Source: an uncultured Arenicella sp. (GTDB lineage Bacteria > Pseudomonadota > Gammaproteobacteria > Arenicellales > Arenicellaceae). Taken from it: DNA of 64,000 bases. Made by a program: the position numbers and the translations under genes. How positions within the stretch are numbered: position 1 is the stretch's first letter; every line of letters starts with the position of its first letter. Where the stretch lies: assembly GCA_937974565.1 (NCBI GenBank), contig CALJWL010000037.1, positions 92,896 to 156,895 of the forward strand, read 5' to 3'. The notes under the pieces are model-generated. The model saw only the letters and a program-made list of their open reading frames with translations. It did no database searches and was not told where the DNA came from. Below are positions 19,880 to 28,788 of this stretch, piece after piece.

Positions 19880-20911
19880 CTAATCACCACGCTCATCACG
19901 GGCTTGCTCTACTAATTTTCGCACGTCTTCGTCCCACAATTTTTCCAGGTCATAGTAATTTCGCACTTCCGGACGCATCACATGCAACACTACGTCACCA
20001 AAGTCAACCAACACCCATTCTCCGACATCCGCCCCGTCTTCATTTAACGGCTTAACGCCTTGGCTACGCAATTTATCAGAGGCTGAACGCGCCAACGCCT
20101 TCACGTGTGTGTCGGAGCTGCCACTGACCACAATCATGTAATCAGCGAAATCTGAAATATCGGCTATATTGATGGCCTTTATGTCTTGACCTTTCACGTC
20201 TTCAAGCGCATCGATAACGTGGTCTTTAATCTGTTCAGGATTCATAATACTTTTTGTTACGGGGCTGTCGCCCATCATATAAATTTTCTGTGCTTGAATA
20301 TAGTTAATGACGTCTTCAGTCAGAAAATTCCGCACAATGGTCTGCTGAGCCCCTCTTTTTTGCGTTAGCTTAGCTCTTAACTGTGTGGAAGACACGTCAT
20401 AATCGCTGGCTTGGTAGAGCCATAGCTTGCCAGAGGCGTGTTCAAGCAGCTGGGCGGGCGACTCTACCAGACGTGAGGTCAGTTCACTAGGCACTTTGAA
20501 CGAATAACCGGGCCTATGCATTACAACCCAGTTAACGGTTTGCATTAACTCATCGTACTGGCGCCAAGTGTGCAAGGAATGCAGACTATCACCACCGATG
20601 ATCACACACAGCCGAGATTCCGTGTAGCGCTGTTGAAACGCCTTTACCGTATCAATGGTGTAAGACGGGGCTTGACGCTTTATCTCAATATCGTCGGCCA
20701 CATACCGAGGTTCGTCTTTCAATGCGATTTTCAGCATCTCGAAACGCTGTTCTACGGTCGCATTGACCTGGTCTTTGTGCGGGGGGCGGGCACTGAGTAC
20801 CCAATTTATTTGGGCAAATTCAAGGGTCTTACACAGGGCATCAACCGCGTTTCTGTGGCCCAAGTGAACTGGGTCAAAAGTACCACCAAAAATTCCGATT
20901 AACGGGGCCAA
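19880..20911 (-). CDS. nadD-rsfS: Fused nicotinate-nucleotide adenylyltransferase / ribosomal silencing factor RsfS
   Basis: One uninterrupted frame of 343 residues encodes two proteins that are normally separate neighbours. Residues about 1-215 are NadD, which adenylates nicotinate mononucleotide in NAD synthesis: GGTFDPVHLGH at 9-19 is the nucleotidyltransferase HxGH signature and SSTQLRAKL is the second motif. Residues about 223-343 are RsfS, which binds ribosomal protein L14 and blocks subunit joining in poor growth: FADYMIVVSGSSDTHVKALA and GEWVLVDFGDVVLHVMRPE are diagnostic. The codons between (about 20245-20290) were read base by base and hold no stop. An internal ATG at 20245 could still give free RsfS, but no strong Shine-Dalgarno precedes it. 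The start is TTG at 20911 with AAGAG six bases upstream. Confidence 0.93.
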   Translation of the reverse strand: MAPLIGIFGGTFDPVHLGHRNAVDALCKTLEFAQINWVLSARPPHKDQVNATVEQRFEMLKIALKDEPRYVADDIEIKRQAPSYTIDTVKAFQQRYTESRLCVIIGGDSLHSLHTWRQYDELMQTVNWVVMHRPGYSFKVPSELTSRLVESPAQLLEHASGKLWLYQASDYDVSSTQLRAKLTQKRGAQQTIVRNFLTEDVINYIQAQKIYMMGDSPVTKSIMNPEQIKDHVIDALEDVKGQDIKAINIADISDFADYMIVVSGSSDTHVKALARSASDKLRSQGVKPLNEDGADVGEWVLVDFGDVVLHVMRPEVRNYYDLEKLWDEDVRKLVEQARDERGD

Positions 20912-20974
20912 TTTAAGCTCTTTTTATCTGCAAACAAATTCACTCTCAACATGGAAATGAGACTAGTTAGGCGA

Positions 20975-22210
20975 TTAAGTGCGTATATGACCATCACCAA
21001 ACACCACGTATTTCTGCGATGTAAGACCTTCCAAACCAACGGGGCCACGGGCATGCAGTTTATCAGTGCTAATCCCTATTTCAGCGCCCAACCCAAACTC
21101 AAATCCATCGGCAAAGCGCGTGGATGCATTCACCATCACTGAGCTTGAGTCGACTTGCTGAATAAATAAACGGCTGGTTGAATAGCTCTGCGTTACAATA
21201 CTCTCGGTATGACCCGAGCTGTACTGATCTATATGAGCCATTGCTTGCTCGACATTATCAACAACACGAATCGACAATACCGGAGCCAAGTATTCGGTTT
21301 GCCAATCTTCTTGGGTCGCCGCCTTCATGGCGACCACTCTCTGCGTGCGTTCACAACCACGTAACTCCACGCCTATTGCTTGATATTGCTTACACAAAGG
21401 GGGGAGTAACTCTTCCGCTCGATCGACATGTATCAACAGCGTTTCCATCGCATTGCACACACCGTAACGGTGAGTTTTTGCATTAATTGCAATGTCGAAG
21501 GCTTTTTTCGAGTCGGCGTCTTTATCAAGATAAACGTGGCAAATTCCGTCTAAATGCTTAATCACCGGCACCGTTGCATCAGCACTGATACGCTCAATTA
21601 AACCTTTGCCACCTCTTGGCACAATCACGTCCACGTATTCGGGCATACTGATCAGTTCGCCCACTGCCGCACGGTCAGTGGTTTGAATGACTTGCACCAC
21701 ATCAGCTGGCAAACCTGCCTCAACCAACCCAGCAGAGATGCATTTGGCAATGGCTTGGTTTGAGTTGATGGCCTCTGAGCCACCACGCAAAATAGTTGCA
21801 TTGCCAGACTTTAAGCACAAAATAGCCGCGTCAACAGTGACGTTAGGTCTTGATTCATAAACAATCCCTATCACGCCTAATGGCACACGCATTTTGCCAA
21901 CTTGAATTCCGCTTGGCATGTAGCTCATGTCGGTAACTTCACCTACAGGGTCAGACAAACCAGCCACTTGCCGGCAACCCTTGGCCATCGCCAGCACCCC
22001 GTTGTCGGTTAACTCCAATCTGTCTAACAACGCGGCATCCAAACCTTTAGCCTTACCCGCTTCTAAGTCTATCGCATTGGCCGCACGCAGTTCAGGAATA
22101 CGCTCCTCAAGTTGCGTTGCAATGGCCTCAAGAGCAGCGTCTTTAGTGCCTCTGGTGGTGGCGGCAACCAACTTTGATGCGGCTCGCGCTTGGCGGCCAA
22201 CTAGCTTCAT
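20975..22210 (-). CDS. proA: Gamma-glutamyl phosphate reductase
   Basis: ProA reduces gamma-glutamyl phosphate to glutamate semialdehyde with NADPH, the second step of proline synthesis. The protein belongs to the aldehyde dehydrogenase superfamily; the catalytic Cys is in [10 protein letters not shown] and VPRGGKGLI is also conserved. I choose ATG 22210 (411 residues, [12 protein letters not shown]), because it is preceded by AGGAAA at optimal spacing and aligns with known N-termini, over a GTG nine codons upstream. proB is not in the window. It lies between holA and nadD-rsfS. Confidence 0.95.
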   Translation of the reverse strand: MKLVGRQARAASKLVAATTRGTKDAALEAIATQLEERIPELRAANAIDLEAGKAKGLDAALLDRLELTDNGVLAMAKGCRQVAGLSDPVGEVTDMSYMPSGIQVGKMRVPLGVIGIVYESRPNVTVDAAILCLKSGNATILRGGSEAINSNQAIAKCISAGLVEAGLPADVVQVIQTTDRAAVGELISMPEYVDVIVPRGGKGLIERISADATVPVIKHLDGICHVYLDKDADSKKAFDIAINAKTHRYGVCNAMETLLIHVDRAEELLPPLCKQYQAIGVELRGCERTQRVVAMKAATQEDWQTEYLAPVLSIRVVDNVEQAMAHIDQYSSGHTESIVTQSYSTSRLFIQQVDSSSVMVNASTRFADGFEFGLGAEIGISTDKLHARGPVGLEGLTSQKYVVFGDGHIRT

Positions 22211-22212
22211 GG

Positions 22213-22220
22213 TTTCCTGA
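22213..22220 (-). promoter_or_regulatory. Shine-Dalgarno site fixing the proA start
   Basis: On the minus strand TCAGGAAA precedes the ATG at 22210 with about four to five bases of spacing. It lies downstream of the alternative GTG at 22237, so it supports the shorter ProA. Confidence 0.7.
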
Positions 22221-22330
22221 ATCTCTAATGTAGTCACGGCTTTTTACTTCTGTTTTTGTGTTAATTAAATTCGTTGTTGATTAAGAGTACTCAACCTATC
22301 AATTTAGACTGCGACTCTCGCTGCCTTGAA

Positions 22331-23380
22331 TTAGGCACTGACTTTAGTGCTGCACACCGGCACCAAACATAAACGCGCGCAAAGCTGCTCAATTTGATAC
22401 CACACATCGCCCACATCGCTGTAGCGCTGGCCCTTGACGGTTTGATCTAAATTAGCGGCGTGTTCCAAAGCGCTGGCACATTGATCAGCACTTAAGCGCT
22501 GTAAAGCCGCGCTGACAATAGGCTCACGCTTACTCCAGATGCGGTGTTCTTTAAATAGCAGCCCTCGCTGTTGCCCCATTTGTTCACTGGCAGAGATCGC
22601 AGCCAAAGTGCGAATTTCTTTAACCAAAGACCAAATTAAAATGACCGGTTCAACCCCTTCACTCTGAAGGCGACTCTTAATTCTTAAGACACGATTGAAA
22701 TCGCCTAAAAGTGCGGCGTCTGTTAATGCGTAAACGTCAAAACGGGCCTGATCGGCCAAGCTTTGCTCCAACAGTTCCAACGTGACGGCGCCTTCTTGGG
22801 CTAAAACTTGTAACTTGTCAATTTCCTGCGCTGCGGCCAGCACATTTCCTTCGGTTTTTTCAGACAACGTATCCGCCACACCGGCTTCTAACCGTAACGC
22901 TCGGCTCTGAAAACGCTGTTTAACCCAGCGTGGAAATTGCGCCTTGCTTATTTCATAACCGTCGGCAACCCAAGCGATGGCGTCCAGCGTCTTAAACCAT
23001 TTGGCATTGCGCTGTCGCTTATCCAACAAGGGCATCAAAATGATCAAAATATCGTCTTGAGGCAAGTAGTTGCAGTATTCAACGATCGCTTTAGTGCCTG
23101 ATGTACCCAAACTTTTCGGCACACGAAGCTCCAAGATACGCTTTTCAGAAAATAAAGACATAGCCTGACCAACCCCTGTTAACGAAGACCAGTCAAACCC
23201 TGTTTCCACTTGATACTTTAAACGTTCAGCAAACCCGTGTTCTTTAATAATGGTGCGCGCGGCGTCTAAAGCTTCTTCCATCAACAGCGGTTCTGCGCCA
23301 TTGATCAAAATTATTTTGGGCAGTGTGTCTGGGCCACACGCCTTAAGGCGCTGGCTCAAATCTTCAATGGCTACCTTCAT
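22331..23380 (-). CDS. holA: DNA polymerase III subunit delta
   Basis: HolA is the clamp-loader subunit that opens the beta clamp. The 349-residue length, the N-terminal LINGAEPLLMEEALDAAR pattern and the central EKTEGNVLAAAQEIDKL motif are characteristic of delta. It stands in the usual leuS-lptE-holA order, 60 bases after lptE on the minus strand, and is followed by proA after a 120-base gap. Confidence 0.94.
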   Translation of the reverse strand: MKVAIEDLSQRLKACGPDTLPKIILINGAEPLLMEEALDAARTIIKEHGFAERLKYQVETGFDWSSLTGVGQAMSLFSEKRILELRVPKSLGTSGTKAIVEYCNYLPQDDILIILMPLLDKRQRNAKWFKTLDAIAWVADGYEISKAQFPRWVKQRFQSRALRLEAGVADTLSEKTEGNVLAAAQEIDKLQVLAQEGAVTLELLEQSLADQARFDVYALTDAALLGDFNRVLRIKSRLQSEGVEPVILIWSLVKEIRTLAAISASEQMGQQRGLLFKEHRIWSKREPIVSAALQRLSADQCASALEHAANLDQTVKGQRYSDVGDVWYQIEQLCARLCLVPVCSTKVSA

Positions 23381-23440
23381 AATCCACTTTCGCCGACATT
23401 ACTCTGCCTTCACCCCGCAGTGAAAGCAAACCCAAGAGCA

Positions 23441-24061
23441 TTATTCATTGCTTTGCTCAGAGGCTTTTTGCTCAGTTGGGGTTTTGTTAACCGCATTAGG
23501 GTCAAAATCAGTAATCGTCGCCAACTTACGGAGAATTTTTAGCACCACTTCGTCTTCCATATCCTCAACCAAATCGGCTTCTTCTGATTCAGATTCAATT
23601 ACGGCTTGTGGATCAAAATTATAACGGCGCGATTCTTTAACCTTTGCATTAGGACGAATTGCATTGCCGGCAATGTCTTTCAACATGTAACTTACATTAA
23701 AATTAATGTTGTAACTGTTTACTTTACCGCGTTCATCCAAGGTACCAACCGTTCTGTTTGATTGTGCTTGGGTAATGTCTAAAATCGCATCAGCCGCTTG
23801 GGGGGTAATGGCCATAGTGGCACCCAGCTTAGTCAGACGCGATTCTAGCTTGTCTTTAAATGACCCCTCTGGCGCACTCAAATAAATATTCTTTAGGCCA
23901 TCTGACAAGGGTATGTTGCCACGCAAATGAAAGCCACAGGCCGTTAAGCTCATGGCCAGCATGGCCACAAGCGAAAAACGTACGGCATTGAAGCGAGGTT
24001 TTGCAAACACACCATTTTGATTGCGTTTGTTCACTAGTTTTGTCAAAAGAGTTGGCAACAT
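23441..24061 (-). CDS. lptE: LPS-assembly lipoprotein LptE
   Basis: LptE plugs the LptD barrel that inserts lipopolysaccharide into the outer leaflet of the outer membrane. ATG 24061 gives 206 residues. There is a long basic N-terminal region, then a hydrophobic signal and lipobox LTAC with lipidated Cys at residue 42, followed directly by GFHLRG, the hallmark of LptE. The n-region is longer than usual, so the true start is uncertain; a GTG lies three codons upstream. The C-terminal tail is acidic. Located between leuS and holA as in most gammaproteobacteria. Confidence 0.92.
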   Translation of the reverse strand: MLPTLLTKLVNKRNQNGVFAKPRFNAVRFSLVAMLAMSLTACGFHLRGNIPLSDGLKNIYLSAPEGSFKDKLESRLTKLGATMAITPQAADAILDITQAQSNRTVGTLDERGKVNSYNINFNVSYMLKDIAGNAIRPNAKVKESRRYNFDPQAVIESESEEADLVEDMEDEVVLKILRKLATITDFDPNAVNKTPTEQKASEQSNE

Positions 24062-24155
24062 GGTCAGCACCTTTTTATATTCTTATTCGTGTTGAAATAC
24101 GGTTTATTCTTTCACTTAATTATTCAATTCTATCGTATGCGCGGGGCACATGTGC

Positions 24156-26750
24156 CTAATTTGCAACAATATTAACCAGTTTATTAGGCACAACGATTAT
24201 TTTTCGTATCGTAAGACCGTCTAGAAAGCGCTGTGCATTTTCATCAGCCTGTGCCAGTGCTTGAATTTCGTCTTTGCTAGCGGAGGCAGACACATCAAGT
24301 TTGGCACGTAACTTCCCATTCACTTGGACCACATAAGTGATCTCATCTTTGATTAGGGCACTTTCATCAACGCTTATCCAGCCACTGTCGACCAAGTCGC
24401 CATCAGTGCCGTATTCTCCCCAAATATACTCAGCCAAGTGAGGGGTAACTGGAGTCAGTATCTTTAATAATGCATGGCAAGCTTCAGCTAATACAACCTC
24501 ACCGTGGTCACCCATGCCGCTAAAATCGGCTTTCTCGATGGCGTTAGTCAACTCCATTGCCGCAGCTACCACGGTGTTAAACTGCTGTCGCTCGTAGTCA
24601 AATGTCGCGCGCTTCATAATCGTGTGAGTGGCCAAACGCAATTTTTTCGCTTCACTGTTGGCACCTTCAAGGTTACTCAGTGATTGCAAACGAGTCGATT
24701 TAAGAGAGGTCGCGTGTTTTTCAAACAAATTCCAAACCCGACGTAGAAACCTTGAGCCACCGGCAATAGCATCGTCATTCCACTCTAACGATTGTTCGGG
24801 CGGAGCAGCAAACATTGTGAACAGGCGCACCGTATCAGCACCGTATTTATCGATCATGCTTTGTGGGTCAACGCCGTTATTCTTGGATTTGGACATTTTT
24901 TCAACGCCACCAACCACCACGGGCTGACCGTCGGTTTTCAACACGGCCCCCACCACATGACCCTTATCGTCCAATATTCGATCAACCTCATTAACGTTAA
25001 AAAACTCACGTTTACCCGCATCGTGATCACGATAATAAGTCTCAGACGTCACCATGCCTTGCGTTAATAAACGCTTAAATGGCTCATCGGAATTCACCAA
25101 GCCAACGTCACGCATCAACTTATGAAAAAAGCGTGCGTAGAGCAAGTGCATAACAGCGTGTTCAATGCCACCAATATATTGATCCGCGGGCAACCAATAA
25201 TCAGCACGCTGATCTAACATCGCTGTATCAAGGTTGGGACAACAGTAGCGTGCGTAGTACCAAGAGCTTTCGAAAAAGGTATCAAACGTGTCGGTCTCTC
25301 GCTGAGCAGGCTCACCGGTTTGCGGATGAAGCGTATCGATAAACGACGACATTTTTTTTATCGGTGAACCCACGCCGTCCATCACCACATCGGTTGGCAA
25401 CTCGATTGGAAATTCGGTGGCCGGTGCCGCGTTACCCTCAGCATCATAAACAAAAGGAATCGGGCACCCCCAATAACGCTGGCGCGAGACACCCCAATCA
25501 CGTAAACGATAGTTAATTTGCTCCTCGCCCTTATGATTGTCCGTTAGCCATTGGGTGATAGAGCGTTTGGCTTGCTCTGAAGTTTGGCCATTAAAATCAC
25601 CGGAATTTTTCAATACACCGTATTCGGTGTACGCGCCTTGCGATATATCTAACTCACCATCGTCGCACGGGTAGATGACCGGTGTAATATCGATGCCGTA
25701 TTTGCTGGCAAACTCATGATCACGTTCATCGTGTGCAGGCACGGCCATCACCGCGCCCGTACCGTAGTTCATCAACACAAAGTTGGCACACCAAACCGGC
25801 ACCGGCTCACCAGTCAGTGGGTGAGTTGCTTTAATATTCAAATCCAGACCAAGCTTTTCCATGGTTTCCATGTCAGCCTCAGCCGTGGAGCTTTGCGCAC
25901 ATTGCTTTCTAAACGCCGCGACATTTTCATTGGATTGCGATGCCTTGACGGCCAACGGGTGTTCAGCAGCAACCGCCAAATAGGTCACCCCGAAAATGGT
26001 GTCTGGGCGAGTCGTAAAGACTCTTAATGCCTCTTCGCCGTCAACTGAGAACTCAACTTCGGCACCAACCGACTTACCAATCCAGTTCCGCTGCATAGTT
26101 TTAACCGCATCGGGCCAACCTTCCAGGTCGTCCAAACTGCTTAACAGCTCTTCAGCGTAATCGGTAATCTTAATGAACCACTGGGGGATTTTCTTTTTTT
26201 CCACCAACGCGCCCGAACGCCAACCTCGACCATCAATGACCTGCTCGTTGGCCAGCACGGTTTGATCGACTGGGTCCCAATTTACTTCGGATTCTTTTTT
26301 ATAAACCAAGCCTCGTTCATACAATTTAGTGAAAAACCATTGTTCCCATTTATAGTAATCTGGTTTACAGGTGGCCAACTCACGACTCCAATCGTAACTA
26401 AACCCTAAGCGCTTAAGTTGGCCCCGCATGTTTTCAATATTATCGTCGGTCCAGGATGCGGGGGCCGTCTTATTTTGAATAGCGGCGTTCTCCGCTGGCA
26501 AACCGAATGCGTCCCAACCCATAGGGTGCAAAACGTTTTTACCCAGCATGCGTTGATAGCGACTGATCACATCACCGATGGTGTAGTTACGCACGTGACC
26601 CATGTGCAACTTACCAGACGGGTAGGGAAACATTTCAAGGCAATAGAACTTTTCCTTATCACTGTCTTCAGTGACATTAAACACTTGATTGTCTTCCCAA
26701 TATTGCTGGATTTGGGCTTCGATTTTGCTTGGTTTGTATTCGCTTTGCAT
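24156..26750 (-). CDS. leuS: Leucyl-tRNA synthetase
   Basis: Class I synthetase for leucine (864 residues, normal bacterial length). The HIGH motif is in [17 protein letters not shown] near residue 40 and [12 protein letters not shown] is the KMSKS loop. The CP1 editing domain includes [20 protein letters not shown] and [10 protein letters not shown]. It opens the leuS-lptE-holA run and lies 64 bases downstream of sufE. Confidence 0.98.
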   Translation of the reverse strand: MQSEYKPSKIEAQIQQYWEDNQVFNVTEDSDKEKFYCLEMFPYPSGKLHMGHVRNYTIGDVISRYQRMLGKNVLHPMGWDAFGLPAENAAIQNKTAPASWTDDNIENMRGQLKRLGFSYDWSRELATCKPDYYKWEQWFFTKLYERGLVYKKESEVNWDPVDQTVLANEQVIDGRGWRSGALVEKKKIPQWFIKITDYAEELLSSLDDLEGWPDAVKTMQRNWIGKSVGAEVEFSVDGEEALRVFTTRPDTIFGVTYLAVAAEHPLAVKASQSNENVAAFRKQCAQSSTAEADMETMEKLGLDLNIKATHPLTGEPVPVWCANFVLMNYGTGAVMAVPAHDERDHEFASKYGIDITPVIYPCDDGELDISQGAYTEYGVLKNSGDFNGQTSEQAKRSITQWLTDNHKGEEQINYRLRDWGVSRQRYWGCPIPFVYDAEGNAAPATEFPIELPTDVVMDGVGSPIKKMSSFIDTLHPQTGEPAQRETDTFDTFFESSWYYARYCCPNLDTAMLDQRADYWLPADQYIGGIEHAVMHLLYARFFHKLMRDVGLVNSDEPFKRLLTQGMVTSETYYRDHDAGKREFFNVNEVDRILDDKGHVVGAVLKTDGQPVVVGGVEKMSKSKNNGVDPQSMIDKYGADTVRLFTMFAAPPEQSLEWNDDAIAGGSRFLRRVWNLFEKHATSLKSTRLQSLSNLEGANSEAKKLRLATHTIMKRATFDYERQQFNTVVAAAMELTNAIEKADFSGMGDHGEVVLAEACHALLKILTPVTPHLAEYIWGEYGTDGDLVDSGWISVDESALIKDEITYVVQVNGKLRAKLDVSASASKDEIQALAQADENAQRFLDGLTIRKIIVVPNKLVNIVAN

Positions 26751-26814
26751 TTCGTTAAATCGAGAAGGTTTTCTGGTTTGGTGTTGATTGAGGTTGGTTT
26801 GATGACTCTGCGTT

Positions 26815-27240
26815 TTAGCAAGGCTGGCGTGTTAACGTACCTGCCTGTTGATAAATGGTTCGCAACATTGAGTGCAAGCCATTACTCCGAGTAGGGCTTA
26901 AATGGTCAGTAAAACCAATATCTTTAATAAAATCAGGCTTGGCATCCAATATGTCTTGTGGTTTTTGACCTGAATACACACGCAACACAATGGCCACTAG
27001 GCCTGAGACAATGGCGGCATCACTGATGCCGTCTATGAGCATTCGCTCGTTTTCTAAGCGCATATTTAACCACACTTGAGACTGACAACCTTGAATCTTG
27101 TTTTCTTCGGTTTTCCAACCTTCAGGAAAGTCGGGCAACTGCTTGCCCAAATCAATCACATATTCATAGCGCGCCATCCAATCATCAAATATTTCAAATT
27201 CGTCAACCAGCTCTGCTTGTATCTCTTCAATCGTACTCAT
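26815..27240 (-). CDS. sufE: SufE-family sulfur acceptor protein
   Basis: SufE accepts persulfide sulfur from a cysteine desulfurase (SufS or CsdA) for iron-sulfur cluster assembly. The 141-residue protein has the acceptor Cys at residue 52 in [12 protein letters not shown] and the conserved helix [13 protein letters not shown]. No desulfurase or other suf gene is in the window, so SufE and CsdE cannot be told apart. It is placed between cysS and leuS. Confidence 0.93.
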   Translation of the reverse strand: MSTIEEIQAELVDEFEIFDDWMARYEYVIDLGKQLPDFPEGWKTEENKIQGCQSQVWLNMRLENERMLIDGISDAAIVSGLVAIVLRVYSGQKPQDILDAKPDFIKDIGFTDHLSPTRSNGLHSMLRTIYQQAGTLTRQPC

Positions 27241-27273
27241 ACTTATTCAGCGTTTATATACGCCATTAACGTG

Positions 27274-28647
27274 CTAACTTTCAATTCGCCATATGGTGCC
27301 ATTAGCGCTGTCTTCCAGCACCACTTTTTTTGCGGACAAACGATCTCGAATTTCATCGGCTCTGGCCCAATTCTTATCCGCCTTAGCTTGCGCGCGCTCA
27401 ACGATCAACCGCTCAATTTCGTCCGCTTGCGCGGCATCGCGGTCACCAGAAAACCAAACCTCGGGGTCTTGTTGCAATAAACCCAACCACTGCCCACTTT
27501 GCATCATTGCAGCTTTGATTGTGACTTGCTCATCAATTGACGTTGCTGTATTTGCTTGTTTTGCTAAGGCAAATAACTCGGCCAACGCTTTGGGCGTATT
27601 AAGATCGTCCGACATGGCGTCATCAAACGCTCTCGGTATTTGATTGCCGATGTCCGATGGAACATCAACATCGACCATCTTACGCAGCGCACCGTACAAT
27701 CGCTCTAAGCTACTTTTGGCCTGCTGAATGACATCGTCACTCCAATCCAACGGCGCACGATAGTGAGCAGACAACAAGATATAACGAATGACTTCACCTG
27801 GAATTTCCTTTGCCAAATCTTTTAGCAACAACACATTACCAAGAGACTTAGACATCTTCTCTTGGTTCATATTAATTAGACCGTTATGCAACCAGTAATT
27901 AACAAACTTGGCACCGTGAGAACAAGTGGATTGCGCTCGCTCATTCTCGTGATGTGGAAACACCAAATCATTACCACCCCCGTGAATATCAATAGTATCG
28001 CCTAAGTGTTTTGCGGCCATCGCCGTGCATTCAATGTGCCAACCAGGGCGGCCACGCCCCCAAGGGCTATCCCAGCCTGGTTGATCATCGTCAGAGGGCT
28101 TCCACAACACAAAATCGCCTGAGTCTTTTTTATAAGTCGCCACGTCCACTCTGGCTCCGGCCAACAACTCCTCGGGGTCACGCTTTGACAACTTACCGTA
28201 GTCAGAATAAGACGCCACACTGAACAACACGTGCCCTTGTGCTTCGTAGGCGTAACCACGATCTATCAGCGACTGAATTTCTTGATGTATCTCAGTCACG
28301 TGTTCGGTGACCTTTGGCTCAACGTCAACATCACGCACGCCAAGCACCGCCAGATCGTCGTGATAAGCTTGGGTAAATTTCTCGCTTATGTGCGCAATAC
28401 TAACGCCCTGCTCAGCAGCAGCGGCATTAATTTTATCGTCAATGTCCGTAATATTTCGAACGTAGGTGACCTTTGGGTACTTTGCGCGCAGTACGCGAGC
28501 CAATACATCAAATACCACCGGCGGACGAAAATTACCGATATGACAATAATTGTATACCGTTGGCCCACACACATACATGGTGACGTGTTCGGGGTTTATG
28601 GGCACAAACTCGGTCTTAATTTTGGTTTCGGTGTTATAGAGCTTCAC
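27274..28647 (-). CDS. cysS: Cysteinyl-tRNA synthetase
   Basis: Class I synthetase for cysteine (457 residues). Zinc ligand Cys27 is in MYVCGPTVYN, the HIGH-like motif is HIGNFRP (36-42), the second zinc-site region WHIECTAMA and HGGGNDLVFPHHENE follow, and KMSKSLGN is the KMSKS loop. The frame starts with GTG at 28647, with no strong Shine-Dalgarno seen; no ATG fits the conserved N-terminus. A 33-base gap separates it from sufE. Confidence 0.97.
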   Translation of the reverse strand: MKLYNTETKIKTEFVPINPEHVTMYVCGPTVYNYCHIGNFRPPVVFDVLARVLRAKYPKVTYVRNITDIDDKINAAAAEQGVSIAHISEKFTQAYHDDLAVLGVRDVDVEPKVTEHVTEIHQEIQSLIDRGYAYEAQGHVLFSVASYSDYGKLSKRDPEELLAGARVDVATYKKDSGDFVLWKPSDDDQPGWDSPWGRGRPGWHIECTAMAAKHLGDTIDIHGGGNDLVFPHHENERAQSTCSHGAKFVNYWLHNGLINMNQEKMSKSLGNVLLLKDLAKEIPGEVIRYILLSAHYRAPLDWSDDVIQQAKSSLERLYGALRKMVDVDVPSDIGNQIPRAFDDAMSDDLNTPKALAELFALAKQANTATSIDEQVTIKAAMMQSGQWLGLLQQDPEVWFSGDRDAAQADEIERLIVERAQAKADKNWARADEIRDRLSAKKVVLEDSANGTIWRIES

Positions 28648-28788
28648 GGTAATACAATCGCGCGATGTCCGCGTATAAGTTTGTCTATGCTAACGGGCGA
28701 TTGTACCAAGCTTTGAAAGGCTTTACGCCTGCTGATTACTTATTTAGTGGGCAAAAACACCCTCATCAAGCATTAAGTGAACCATTAA

